Assembly (NCBI RefSeq): GCF_005938105.1
Contig: NZ_VCPE01000001.1
Span: 62,001-126,000, forward strand
Direction: 5' to 3'
Length of the DNA: 64,000 nucleotides
From: Brucella haematophila
GTDB lineage: Bacteria; Pseudomonadota; Alphaproteobacteria; Rhizobiales; Rhizobiaceae
The translations under genes and the position numbers were made by a program. Below, one piece after another: positions 25,677 to 34,427 of the stretch. Position 1 is the first letter of the stretch. The number at the start of each line of letters is the position of its first letter. The notes under the pieces are model-generated. The model ran no database searches, had not been told where the DNA came from, and worked only from the letters and a program-made list of their open reading frames with translations.

Positions 25677-27095
25677 TCAAACAATACTGTTTGTTTTGCT
25701 GCATTTTCCGAAATATTCGAGGCTGCGCTTCGGCCATCTTTTCTGTGTTTTAGGATCCATCTTTATCAGGCCGAAGTTCTTTGCAAATCCTTCGTTCCAT
25801 TCCCAGTTGTCCGTGGAAGACCAGTAGACCAACCCTTTCAGGTTGACGCCCTTTTGCATCGCCTTATAGGCTTCCTCAATATAGCCTTTGATGAACTCAA
25901 TCCTGGTTAAGTCTTCGACAACGCCGTTGACGACGAGATTAGGTTCGTCGACAGGGAAGCCAAACTCGGTGACGTAAATGTCTGGAGCGCCATAACCATT
26001 GTGGACGCGCAGCAGTGTTTCCGAAAAGCCATCTGGCTCGTAGGGAAGGTATTTCGTACGTTTGAGATTTTCCGGAGGCGTGTCCTGCACGAAGCCGAGT
26101 GGCGTGTGCGGCTCGGCTTTGACATAAAAGCGTGAGTAGTAATTTACACCAAGGAAATCCGGCTTGGCGGCAATTATTTCCATGTCTCCCGGTCGGACAA
26201 CTGGGGCCACCAGCGCACGCACCTCTTGCGGATATTCCTGGCCAAACAGCGGATCGAGATAGGCCGTGTTCCAGTAGGCATCCATAGTCCGGATGATCTT
26301 TTCGTCCTCGGGGAAGTTGGACTTGGAACGGACAGTCTGGAGATTAAGGGTGGTGCCGACTTTGGCGTCTTTCGGCAGATTGGCTCGGGCAGTGGAGATG
26401 ATTAGGCCTTGCGCCACATTTTGATGGTGGATTGCGTCGCCCATCGCTCTCAAGGAGATGTAACCCGGTGCAAAACGTCCCGATCCGTAACCGAAGGTGG
26501 AAACAGTACCGGGTTCGTTCATGGCGATCCAAAGCTTGATACGGTCACCAAACTTGCGCGTTATAATCTCCGCATAATCTGTCGCATATTGTATGATGTC
26601 ACGCGTGCGAAAATTACCGGCCCAAACGGGGTTCTCAAAGTGCAGGATAGTGGCCATGGGGTCGAGCCCAAGCTGCAGCATTTCATCGATCATGCGATCA
26701 TAGAGATCGAGTGCGGCAACACTTGGCGCGCCCGGTCCTTCGGGTTGGATGCGCGACCAGTAGAAAGAAAAGCGGAAGGTATTCAATCCGGCTTTTGACA
26801 ACATGGCGAGCTCTTCGCCATAGCGTGTTTCGAATTGTGTGTTCGTCTCGTTGGTCGAACCGTCGTGAATCCTTCCGGATATATCCGCGAAAACGTCCCA
26901 GTTGCTGCGCCCGCGTCCGGCCCGGCTCTCGGCTTGTGCAGCGGCTGAGGCCGCGCCCCACCTGAAGCCAGCAGGAAACACTTTTTCCTGCGCGAAGGCC
27001 ATTTCCGGGGCAAGAGCAATGGCTGCCGAAGCTCCTGCCACCTTTAAAAACGAACGCCGTGAGAAGCTAAACCGGCTTGACTGGTCGTGGTCCAT
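25677..27095 (-). CDS. Tat-exported GH1 beta-glycosidase
   Basis: The 472-residue protein begins with a twin-arginine signal (SRRSFLKVAGASAAIALAP, cut near AFA|QE), unusual for GH1, which is mostly cytoplasmic. GFRWGAASAAAQAE is the family N-terminal strand (Q for substrate). LWIAMNEPG holds the acid/base Glu194 and IYVTEFG the nucleophile Glu377. STDNWEWNEGFAKNFGL is the aglycone-site loop, complete as in beta-glucosidases. It should hydrolyse short beta-linked oligosaccharides in the periplasm, complementing the neighbouring GH2. An AGGA site precedes the ATG. Confidence 0.88.
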   Translation of the reverse strand: MDHDQSSRFSFSRRSFLKVAGASAAIALAPEMAFAQEKVFPAGFRWGAASAAAQAESRAGRGRSNWDVFADISGRIHDGSTNETNTQFETRYGEELAMLSKAGLNTFRFSFYWSRIQPEGPGAPSVAALDLYDRMIDEMLQLGLDPMATILHFENPVWAGNFRTRDIIQYATDYAEIITRKFGDRIKLWIAMNEPGTVSTFGYGSGRFAPGYISLRAMGDAIHHQNVAQGLIISTARANLPKDAKVGTTLNLQTVRSKSNFPEDEKIIRTMDAYWNTAYLDPLFGQEYPQEVRALVAPVVRPGDMEIIAAKPDFLGVNYYSRFYVKAEPHTPLGFVQDTPPENLKRTKYLPYEPDGFSETLLRVHNGYGAPDIYVTEFGFPVDEPNLVVNGVVEDLTRIEFIKGYIEEAYKAMQKGVNLKGLVYWSSTDNWEWNEGFAKNFGLIKMDPKTQKRWPKRSLEYFGKCSKTNSIV

Positions 27096-27603
27096 TCGCG
27101 AAATCCTGCGTTTGAAAGGATTGGATGTTGGTTTTCAAGCAGTGAGAATTCCACTTCGGAAATGCACGAGCTTTTCCGATTATCGGGAGATCTGTACTTG
27201 GAGAAACTCAGTCTTCTTCATGCCTGTAGGCGTTTACACGTTTCATAATGAAACACGTCTAGTTATTACCCTCGACTACGAGCTATATGTAAAAATCAGA
27301 GAGTGACAATACGATTATGTCCCATCTTTGGGATGATATTATCTCCTGCTAATAGATACCCAAAGATATTAGATTTTATTTGGAAATAGAAAAATACCGG
27401 TTTATATTTATAGAGAAATATAAAATATTGGATTTCTGTTATGGATGTTTTCTAATGCATTTAGGGCGGTTCATTTATGTATGATGCATGAATAGCTCCG
27501 CAATTCTGACGGTTAGGAAGATTTATCAACGTCTTCCTGTTGATTTGTGAAATATTTTATACTCGCAACATTTATGTGTGACTTGAAGAAAGGCTGTTAA
27601 ATC
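27096..27603. promoter_or_regulatory. Control region between GH1 and AraC genes
   Basis: This 508-base region separates divergent genes. The part near GH1 has the palindrome GTTTCAT-A-ATGAAAC (27240-27254), 145 bases before the GH1 start. The part near the AraC gene (27300-27560) is strongly AT-rich. The most likely place for AraC binding is here, but no paired direct repeats were resolved. Confidence 0.35.
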
Positions 27604-28629
27604 GTGCCGGAATTTTTTCTCTCAACCGATATGGTGGATGAAAAATCTCGCAATGCTTTCTGGCAGGAAGTATCGGAACTTATATATGAGGTCTCTCCAG
27701 TCGGTGTTGATGGCCAGGCCGGAATGATCGGCACCATTCGCTCACGCCTATTTGATACGATGGTTCTCGGCGACACGACGTTCAACGATCAGATCTGTCG
27801 GCGGACGCCGGAGATGATCGCGCGTACGAACCTGGATATTTGCCTGCTGCAGCTCGTTCTGTCCGGCGAATATACGGGAGACTTCGACGGGACGAGTGTC
27901 CACGTACAGCCGGGTGATATGTTCTTCATGGATCTGACGAAGGTACTGGATAGCCGCAAGGAAGCCGGTGCGCGGGTGACGCTGGCAATCCCTCGATTTG
28001 AAATGGATAAATGGTTTCCTGCGAAAGACGTGCACGGGCTGGTCCTGTCGCGGAATCTTAAAATCAATCAGGTGCTGTTCGATTTTATTCTGAGCCTGGA
28101 TGGTTCTCTGGATTTCATTCAGGAGAATGAAGTACAGGGGATCAAGGAAGCGCTTGTCCTGTTGCTGGTGGCGGCTGTGAATGGCGTTGCTCTATCGCCG
28201 GCGCAATCGATTGCCATTGACCAGACGATGCGACAAAGAGTGCTGGACTATATCGATTTGAATATCCGCGACCGGCGTTTGAGCCCCAAGACGATCATGG
28301 CGCATTTCAAACTGTCTCATTCTCACCTGTATCGGCAGTTCGAGCAGGATGACGGCATCACCAAATTGATCCGGCAAAAACGTCTGGACCTTGCTTACCG
28401 CTATCTCATCCATAGCAAAGGCAAGGCGGAAACACTGAAAGAGGTCGCTTATAAATGCGGCTTCTCGGATCGGGCGCAGTTTACGCGGTTGTTCAAGGAC
28501 CGCTACGATGTTTCACCGCAAGATTTGCGCGAACTGAAACAGGTGCCTGGCCATGACCCGATGTCGGCCTCCAACTTGCACCAGCATATTCACGACCACC
28601 TGACCCGCATACAGCCAGCCAAATCCTGA
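27604..28629 (+). CDS. AraC-family transcriptional regulator
   Basis: GTG at 27604 with AAAGG upstream. The N-terminal ~190 residues match the AraC-binding-like cupin domain (PF14525): YTGDFDGTSVHVQPGDMFFMD. The C-terminal ~100 hold the two helix-turn-helix motifs: LSPKTIMAHFKLSHSHLYRQFEQ (about 225-248) and LKEVAYKCGFSDRAQFTRLFK (about 278-298), the second a textbook AraC signature. It is divergent from the GH1/GH2/SphA/autotransporter genes and is the obvious candidate activator for them; the inducer is unknown. Confidence 0.88.
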   Translation: MPEFFLSTDMVDEKSRNAFWQEVSELIYEVSPVGVDGQAGMIGTIRSRLFDTMVLGDTTFNDQICRRTPEMIARTNLDICLLQLVLSGEYTGDFDGTSVHVQPGDMFFMDLTKVLDSRKEAGARVTLAIPRFEMDKWFPAKDVHGLVLSRNLKINQVLFDFILSLDGSLDFIQENEVQGIKEALVLLLVAAVNGVALSPAQSIAIDQTMRQRVLDYIDLNIRDRRLSPKTIMAHFKLSHSHLYRQFEQDDGITKLIRQKRLDLAYRYLIHSKGKAETLKEVAYKCGFSDRAQFTRLFKDRYDVSPQDLRELKQVPGHDPMSASNLHQHIHDHLTRIQPAKS

Positions 28630-28633
28630 AAGA

Positions 28634-30073
28634 TCAGACCGCGGCCTTTTCTAGGGCGCGGTCTTGTTCAGCGATGAACGTGGCGATGATGTGGGCAACG
28701 AGAACGGCGTGCTCGCTAACCTGCGGCAATCCCATCAGCTCGCCGAAGGTTCCGCGCGCCAGCGGTCCGGCGATCAGCAATGTCTCATCGACGAAGCCCG
28801 ATGCAGAGATTGCGTGGCTTTGCCGGTCACAGAGCAGACCCAGTCCAGTCGGGCAAAGGGCCAGATGCCCCGCTTCGGCGAGCGCCGAAAGCAATGGCTG
28901 TGATCCGAGAATGCCGCCATGGCCGGGACCGGTGGTGACAACGACCTTGTCCACGTCGAGAACATCGATTGCGCTCGAACGTCGGTCTTTGAGGTCGATG
29001 CGCAAAATGTCGCCGGAGCTAGCCGCGCTGCGGATGGAGGCAGCGCGGACAGACAGGCTGCCATCGGCGACAGCGCGATCAAGAGCGTTTTCCACCTGAG
29101 GCGCAATGCGGAAGCGATGCACGTCCCAGAACGGGCGAACATGCCGCGCGATGCGTCGGCGCTCTGAAACGGGCAAAGCCTGCCAGATGTCCTGTCCCTG
29201 AAGGCGAACCGCATCGAGAACCGGATGCCAGCTCAAACCTTCGGCTTGTGCCGCCTTGATGGCTTTGCGGACCCGGTGCAGCAATTTTGAAGCACTGATT
29301 GATGGTTCGGTTGTGAAGTCGCCAAATGGGTCATGGGCGGTGCGGGGGTGCCCGCGTGAGCGGAGGCCGCGACGCGAAATCGAAACGATCTGCCCTTTAT
29401 GGCCATGGGCTTTCAGCGTGGCGATGACGTCGGCTGCCGTCAGCCCGTTACCGACGACCAGCACGCGGTCGTCTGACTGGACATTATCCAGCGCGCCGGG
29501 GCGCGTCGCGTCGGCGATCAACCCCGGATGCTCGCTGATCGGCTCCAGCACACCCGGCAGGGATGGAGCGGGATGGCTGACCGCCAATACGACGATATCA
29601 GCAACAACAGGCTCGCCATCTTCGGTTTCGATTGTCCAGAAGTCACCGTTTTTCGTGGCATGTACAGCGCGGGTTCGGCGGTGGACCACACGTCCAGCCT
29701 CAATCAGAGGCTCCAGTCTTGAGGATGCATAAAGCCCGAAGACAGTCCGGGCCGGGAAGGGGGCGCCGTCGAGACTGAAAGCATCCGGATCGCTTTCCAG
29801 TATTCCGGTTTCTGCAAGCCAGTTGCTGAAATCCTGCGGCTCGTCGGGTAGGATGGACATGCGGTCGGCAGGCACATTGATGCGGTGCACCGGTTCCAGC
29901 GTGTCATAGGCCAGACCGCGTCCAAGCTTCTCGCGCGGCTCAATCACCACGATCCGCCAGTCGGCGTCATGCTGGTGGTGGGGCAGTTGTCGCGCCAGAT
30001 GCAGCGCAACGGCTGCGCCTGTAAAACCGCCGCCGATAATGGCGACGGTGCCGGTATGGGCTTTCGTCAGCAT
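28634..30073 (-). CDS. FAD/NAD(P)-binding oxidoreductase, YdhS-like
   Basis: The ATG at 30073 is chosen; a GTG at 30085 overlaps the stop of the upstream gene (GTGA), so translation is coupled either way. The 479-residue protein opens with an FAD Rossmann motif (VAIIGGGFTGAAVALHLA, about residues 10-27). It has a second dinucleotide motif, VLVVGNGLTAADVI, near 185, a DPFGDF loop and a C-terminal GPLARGTFGELMGLPQV that closes the FAD site. It fits the FAD-NAD(P)-binding/YdhS family (lysine/ornithine N-monooxygenase relatives). Pairing with a two-component flavin monooxygenase gene suggests sulfonate or xenobiotic oxidation. The stop is five bases from the convergent AraC gene. Confidence 0.75.
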   Translation of the reverse strand: MLTKAHTGTVAIIGGGFTGAAVALHLARQLPHHQHDADWRIVVIEPREKLGRGLAYDTLEPVHRINVPADRMSILPDEPQDFSNWLAETGILESDPDAFSLDGAPFPARTVFGLYASSRLEPLIEAGRVVHRRTRAVHATKNGDFWTIETEDGEPVVADIVVLAVSHPAPSLPGVLEPISEHPGLIADATRPGALDNVQSDDRVLVVGNGLTAADVIATLKAHGHKGQIVSISRRGLRSRGHPRTAHDPFGDFTTEPSISASKLLHRVRKAIKAAQAEGLSWHPVLDAVRLQGQDIWQALPVSERRRIARHVRPFWDVHRFRIAPQVENALDRAVADGSLSVRAASIRSAASSGDILRIDLKDRRSSAIDVLDVDKVVVTTGPGHGGILGSQPLLSALAEAGHLALCPTGLGLLCDRQSHAISASGFVDETLLIAGPLARGTFGELMGLPQVSEHAVLVAHIIATFIAEQDRALEKAAV

Positions 30074-30081
30074 TTCAAATC

Positions 30082-31254
30082 TCACGAGCCGGAAGCGACC
30101 TTTACATTACCCCCATGTCCGCCCCCGCCAAAGACCTGTTTTTTGCCGAAGGACGAGCGGATCTGGTTGCGTGGCCCTTCCAGTCCCAGTTCGGGAAACA
30201 GGAGTTCGGAAACGCGATAGGCTTCTTCCAGATGCGGGTAGCCGGAGGCGATCACCGTATCGATGCCCAGCGCCTGATATTCGCGCAGGCGGGCGGCAAC
30301 GGTTTGCGGCGAGCCGACCAGAGCGGTTCCGGCGCCGGAACGCACGAGGCCGATGCCCGCCCAGAGATTGGGCGACACTTCCAGCTTGTCGCGGCGGCCA
30401 TTGTGCAACGCGACCATGCGGGCCTGACCGACGGAATCGGAGTTTTTCAGGAAGACCTGCTGGGCTGCGGCGATGGTCTCGTCGTCGAGATGCGCGATCA
30501 GGCGGTCGGCGGCTTCCCACGCTTCATCATCCGTTTCGCGAACGATGAAGTGCAGACGAATACCGAAGGATATCTGGTCGTCACGGCCTTTGGCCTTCGC
30601 CGCTTTGCGAACAGCGGCGATCTTTTCGCCGACCTGTGCCGGAGGCTCACCCCAGGTCAGATATTTGTCGACGAGACCGACGGAAAAATCGATACCGGCC
30701 TGTGACGAACCGCCAAAATAAATGGGTGGGCGGGCTTGCACCGGCGGCAGGCCAAGTGCTGCATCATGGGCTTTGATGTACTTGCCGTCGAGATTGCCAT
30801 GGCCGGTTTCGATCAGATCGTTGAACACCTGAAAGAATTCATCGGCATGGTCGTAACGTTCGTCATGCGGCAGGAAAATGCCGTCGCCAGCCAGTTCCTG
30901 CTGGCTGCCGCCAACGACGATATTGAGAAGCAACCTGCCCTGAGACACGCGGTCGAGCGTCGAGGCGAGGCGGGCGTAATAAGCGGGGGAGGCGACACCG
31001 GGACGGATCGCAACGAGAAACTTCAGTTTTTCCGTATAGGCGGCAAGATTAGCGGCCAGAACGAAGGACTCTTCACACGCAACCCCTGTCGGGATGAGAA
31101 CGCCGGAATAGCCGAGGCGATCTGCTGCCTGCGCGATCTCCTTGAAATAGGCGGGGTCGGAAGGACGGCTTAGCGCGTCGGTCCCCAGATAGGTGCCGTC
31201 ACCCGAAGACGGGATGAACCAGAGAAAATCGAGCGGCTTTCCATTGGTGGACAT
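30082..31254 (-). CDS. ssuD: FMNH2-dependent alkanesulfonate monooxygenase
   Basis: The 390-residue protein is a luciferase-like TIM-barrel monooxygenase very close to Ssu[18 protein letters not shown] is at the N terminus, [21 protein letters not shown] near 50, and [30 protein letters not shown] near 80-110 provides the FMN site. [11 protein letters not shown] and [12 protein letters not shown] follow. It splits C-S bonds of alkanesulfonates with reduced FMN, releasing sulfite for sulfur nutrition. A glycine/histidine-rich extension (GGGGHGGN) is typical of SsuD tails. No SsuE or SsuABC genes are adjacent. AAGGG precedes the ATG. Confidence 0.88.
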   Translation of the reverse strand: MSTNGKPLDFLWFIPSSGDGTYLGTDALSRPSDPAYFKEIAQAADRLGYSGVLIPTGVACEESFVLAANLAAYTEKLKFLVAIRPGVASPAYYARLASTLDRVSQGRLLLNIVVGGSQQELAGDGIFLPHDERYDHADEFFQVFNDLIETGHGNLDGKYIKAHDAALGLPPVQARPPIYFGGSSQAGIDFSVGLVDKYLTWGEPPAQVGEKIAAVRKAAKAKGRDDQISFGIRLHFIVRETDDEAWEAADRLIAHLDDETIAAAQQVFLKNSDSVGQARMVALHNGRRDKLEVSPNLWAGIGLVRSGAGTALVGSPQTVAARLREYQALGIDTVIASGYPHLEEAYRVSELLFPELGLEGPRNQIRSSFGKKQVFGGGGHGGNVKVASGS

Positions 31255-31579
31255 GAGAGACCCTTCTTCCAGCGTGCGATATGGCTACCCGGCGTCCGAT
31301 CTGCGCAGTCGGACGCTTGGAGCAGCGCAATGTGTTCGTGGAATATTGTAGCTGACCAGATTGCTCGCTTAAGGAATGCGATGCTAAAAACTGCGTCATG
31401 CGTGAAGTTTATCGACGCGATTGACCGGGGTGTCGCGCAACATGATTGCTGTCGCGTCATGCAAAGCCCGATCATCCACTGAACGTCAACTCTGTGGGTC
31501 CAGCATCAGCAAGCAGAGAAACTTGTTCCAGTTTCCGCTGATGATCGATATTTCTATACGGCGAAATGAGGGAGACAGA
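31255..31579. other. Divergent spacer between ssuD and LacI genes
   Basis: This 325-base region holds the leaders of two divergent genes. The only clear structure is the hairpin GCGTCCGA-N9-TCGGACGC (31292-31316) in the ssuD leader, 40-60 bases before its start, where it could affect translation or mark a regulator site. No other gene is seen. Confidence 0.4.
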
Positions 31580-32635
31580 ATGCGCCGCGACAAGAAGAAG
31601 GCGACGATTTACGACCTTTCTGTTCTGTCGGGAAGCTCGCCTTCCACGGTGAGTGCCGTGCTCAATGGCACGTGGCGCAAGCGCAGGATCAGCCAGACAA
31701 CGGCGGAGTCCATCCTCAATCTTGCCGAGCAGCACCAATACACTGCCAATCGTCAGGCGCAGGGGCTGCGTCATTCCCGCTCCGGCCTTGTCGGGCTGCT
31801 GCTGCCTTTGCATGACAACCGCTTTTTCTCTTCCATGGCGCAGACATTCGAAGCGCATGTCCGCGCGCGGGGCCTGTGCCCAGTCGTGGTCAGCGCGGGG
31901 CGCGATCCGGACGAAGAACGCGAAACGGCGGAAACGCTGATTTCCTATTCCATCGATGAATTGTTCATCTGCGGCGCAACGGACCCGGACAGCCTGCATG
32001 AATTATGCGAGCAGGCGGCGATCCCGCATGTGAATATCGATCTGCCGGGAGCGAAAGCTCCATCGGTGACCACCGACAATTTTGCCGGTGGCCGCATGCT
32101 GACGGAAGCGATCATCGCGCATTTTTCCGATCGCGAACCTTTGCAGCCGATGGAGCTTTGTCTGTTCGGCGGACGCAACGACGAATCCACCCGCCAGCGT
32201 ATTCGCGGTTTTCATCATACCAAGCAGGCCGTGCTGGGGTCGGATCCAGAAAATTGCGTTTTCCACACCGGCTATTCGCCGTCGAATACGCTGCGAGCGC
32301 TCGATGACTATCGCAAGCATCATGGTCGGTTGCCGCGTGGTCTGTTCGTCAATTCCTCGATCAATCTTGAGGGTCTGCTGCGCTATATGGTCGAGCATCC
32401 GCACGAGCAGCTCAACGATCTCGTGGTCGGTTGTTACGACTATGATCCCTTTGCATCTTTCCTGTCGTTTCCGGTGATTTCAATCCAGCAGGACGTGGAA
32501 GGCATGATCGCCAAAGCCTTCGATCTGATGGAAAAGCACGTCACGGAACCGGAGCTGCATCTGGTTATGCCCAGATTAATTGCGCCGCGTTCGGCCATCG
32601 CGCTGCCGGTGGATAGTCTGAAAGATATCAAATAA
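31580..32635 (+). CDS. LacI-family repressor
   Basis: The ATG at 31580 (MRRDKKKATIYDLS) follows GAGGGAG and gives 351 residues. TIYDLSVLSGSSPSTVSAVLNG (residues 9-30) is the LacI helix-turn-helix, and YTANRQAQGLRHSRSGLVGLLLP is the hinge and start of the periplasmic-binding-protein-like ligand domain. It sits just upstream of a pentitol ABC/catabolic operon on the same strand. A perfect palindrome with central CG, typical of LacI operators, lies in that operon's promoter. It most likely represses the operon until a sugar alcohol or phosphorylated product binds. Confidence 0.88.
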   Translation: MRRDKKKATIYDLSVLSGSSPSTVSAVLNGTWRKRRISQTTAESILNLAEQHQYTANRQAQGLRHSRSGLVGLLLPLHDNRFFSSMAQTFEAHVRARGLCPVVVSAGRDPDEERETAETLISYSIDELFICGATDPDSLHELCEQAAIPHVNIDLPGAKAPSVTTDNFAGGRMLTEAIIAHFSDREPLQPMELCLFGGRNDESTRQRIRGFHHTKQAVLGSDPENCVFHTGYSPSNTLRALDDYRKHHGRLPRGLFVNSSINLEGLLRYMVEHPHEQLNDLVVGCYDYDPFASFLSFPVISIQQDVEGMIAKAFDLMEKHVTEPELHLVMPRLIAPRSAIALPVDSLKDIK

Positions 32636-32668
32636 ATAGCACAACGGCTGCACTCTTCGTGATGCCGG

Positions 32669-32775
32669 GCTGCAAAGAGCAATTGTCTGCGTTCCGGTGC
32701 TCACGTACGTTGAAGTACGCTCCGCTCCGGTACTCGAAAATCACTCTTTTCGCCGCGGCCTGACGAATTTGCAGC
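32669..32775. repeat. Long imperfect palindromic extragenic element
   Basis: The outer arms GCTGCAAA and TTTGCAGC enclose nested complementary segments and a central hairpin, CGTAC-GTTGAA-GTACG. It resembles dispersed extragenic palindromes of this group. It lies 30 bases after the LacI gene and may double as its transcription end. Confidence 0.45.
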
Positions 32776-32852
32776 CGCTGTTTTGCGGCGCTGTTACTCC
32801 CGCTTCGTTACAAGCACTCCGACATCGTCATCGCATACCCCGCTGAATCGTG

Positions 32853-32881
32853 TTGACAGATTTTAGGGGCTGGCGCATTAT
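32853..32881 (+). promoter_or_regulatory. Sigma70-type promoter of the pentitol operon
   Basis: TTGACA (32853-32858) is a perfect -35, followed after exactly 17 bases by CATTAT (32876-32881, 4/6 match to TATAAT). Transcription should begin near 32888, inside the palindromic operator, leaving a leader of about 345 bases before the binding-protein gene. Confidence 0.65.
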
Positions 32882-32885
32882 CAGC

Positions 32886-32917
32886 TTGCACAATCGATTG
32901 TGCAAATTGTTGTGCAA
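32886..32917. promoter_or_regulatory. Perfect palindromic operator plus half-site
   Basis: TTGCACAATCGATTGTGCAA (32886-32905) is a perfect 20-bp palindrome with a central CG, as in LacI/GalR operators. A further half-site, TTGTGCAA, follows at 32910-32917. The element begins five bases after the -10 box and covers the expected transcription start, an ideal place for repression by the LacI protein encoded just upstream. Confidence 0.7.
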
Positions 32918-33035
32918 AGTTACAGCATCTCCAACCGGGAAGAGGCCGGGGACGAGATGCCGCCGCCTGACGGGAGATGGCGGCGCTGGCAGGTGGAGGC
33001 AATGCGAAGCGCGTGAATTTCTGAAAACGGCTGCT

Positions 33036-33130
33036 TGGAGCGCGTTTCGATCTGTTTGAATCGGATCGGCGCTCTAGATATCCGTGCTCACGCACATCCT
33101 TTCGAAAACGAATTGAATTTTCGAGGATGT
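33036..33130. repeat. Dispersed Brucella/rhizobial-type palindromic repeat
   Basis: GAGCGC..CGATC-N-GATCG..GCGCTC (33038-33074) is followed by ACATCC..TCGAAAA-N-TTTTCGA..GGATGT (33094-33130), two linked hairpins. The arrangement recalls repeats scattered in Brucella genomes. It lies in the transcribed leader of the pentitol operon. Confidence 0.5.
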
Positions 33131-33232
33131 CCGGCGAGCGAGCCGTTGGCTTCAGCGCATGTAAAGCCGTCTCTTGCAGGCGATATTCCCGGTCGGATGC
33201 CAGAAAAACAGACAATCACTAGGAGGAGAGTC

Positions 33233-34285
33233 ATGAAGGTATCGAAGATGACAGGCGCGCTGGCTGGCGTGCTGATGATGGCCGCTACGACGGCTCATGC
33301 GGAAGTCAAGGATGCGGTGGTCGGCTTTTTGATGCCGGATCAGGCATCCACGCGCTATGAAGAGCGCGATTTCCCCGGTTTTGCAGCAGAAATGAAGAAG
33401 CTCTGCGAAAGCTGCAAGGTGCTTTATCTCAACGCCGATGGCGACGCGACCAAGCAGCAGCAGCAGTTCAATTCGGTCATTTCGCAGGGCGCCAAGGTGA
33501 TCGTTCTTGATGCCGTCGACACGGCAGCAGCCGCTTCGCTCGTGAAGCTGGCCCAGTCGCAGGATATCAAGGTCATCGCCTATGACCGTCCGATCCCGGA
33601 TGCGACGTCGGATTTCTATGTCTCGTTCGACAATGAAGCCATTGGCAAGTCGATTGCTGAATCGCTCATCAAGGACCTGAAGGCCAAGAACGTGCCGACC
33701 GACAAGGGCGGTGTTCTCCAGATCAACGGTTCGCCGACCGATGCGGCTGCCGGTCTCATCAAGAAAGGCATTCATGCCGGTCTGAAGGACAGCGGTTACA
33801 AGACGCTGGCCGAATATGACACGCCTGAATGGGCGCCAAGCAAGGCTCAGCAGTGGGCGAGTGGCCAGATCACCCGCTTCAACGACCAGATCGTCGGCGT
33901 TGTGGCTGCAAATGACGGCACCGCAGGCGGTGCGATTGCTGCCATGAAGGCTGCGGGCATTGATCCGCTGCCGCCGATCACCGGCAATGACGCGACGATT
34001 GCGGCGCTTCAGCTGATCATTTCGGGTGACCAGTTCAACACGATCAACAAGCCGTCTGAAATCGTTGCTTCGGAAGCTGCGCGCGTTGCCGCCCAGTTGC
34101 TGAACGGCGAGACGCCGAAGGCTGAAACGACGCTCTACAACACGCCGTCGAAGCTTTTCGTCCCGGCGGTTGTGACGGCTGAAAACCTTAAGGCCGAAAT
34201 CATCGACAAGAACGTTGTTCCAGCAGCAACGCTGTGCGTCGATCGCTATGCCGATGGCTGCAAGAAGCTCGGTATCACGAACTAA
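33233..34285 (+). CDS. Pentose/pentitol ABC transporter substrate-binding protein
   Basis: The ATG at 33233 follows AGGAGGAG and a signal peptide ending TTAHA|EV. The 350-residue protein is a cluster B (XylF/RbsB-type) binding protein. GFLMPDQASTRYEERDFPGF is the first strand, QQQFNSVISQGAKVIVLDAVD follows, VVAANDGTAGGAIAAMKAAG is the C-terminal-lobe signature and ITGNDATIAALQLIISGDQ closes it. Three cysteines occur (SCK, LCV, GCK). Neighbouring dehydrogenase and kinase genes point to ribitol or a similar pentitol as ligand. Confidence 0.88.
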   Translation: MKVSKMTGALAGVLMMAATTAHAEVKDAVVGFLMPDQASTRYEERDFPGFAAEMKKLCESCKVLYLNADGDATKQQQQFNSVISQGAKVIVLDAVDTAAAASLVKLAQSQDIKVIAYDRPIPDATSDFYVSFDNEAIGKSIAESLIKDLKAKNVPTDKGGVLQINGSPTDAAAGLIKKGIHAGLKDSGYKTLAEYDTPEWAPSKAQQWASGQITRFNDQIVGVVAANDGTAGGAIAAMKAAGIDPLPPITGNDATIAALQLIISGDQFNTINKPSEIVASEAARVAAQLLNGETPKAETTLYNTPSKLFVPAVVTAENLKAEIIDKNVVPAATLCVDRYADGCKKLGITN

Positions 34286-34294
34286 GCAACGATC

Positions 34295-34331
34295 CGCCCG
34301 GCCGGTTTTCCGGTCGGGCGTCCTTTATTTT
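34295..34331 (+). terminator. Hairpin between binding-protein and ATPase genes
   Basis: CGCCCGGCCGG-TTTT-CCGGTCGGGCG followed by TCCTTTATTTT looks like an intrinsic terminator ten bases past the binding-protein stop. Partial read-through would give more binding protein than membrane components, a common ABC operon design. Confidence 0.6.
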
Positions 34332-34427
34332 ACGCACATCTCGTCCGAAAGCCGTTTCACATTTTTCGGGATGTGCTGTGTTTCGTGCGCAAAGGCATAT
34401 CGTGCGATATGTCGGGGAAAGTGAACA

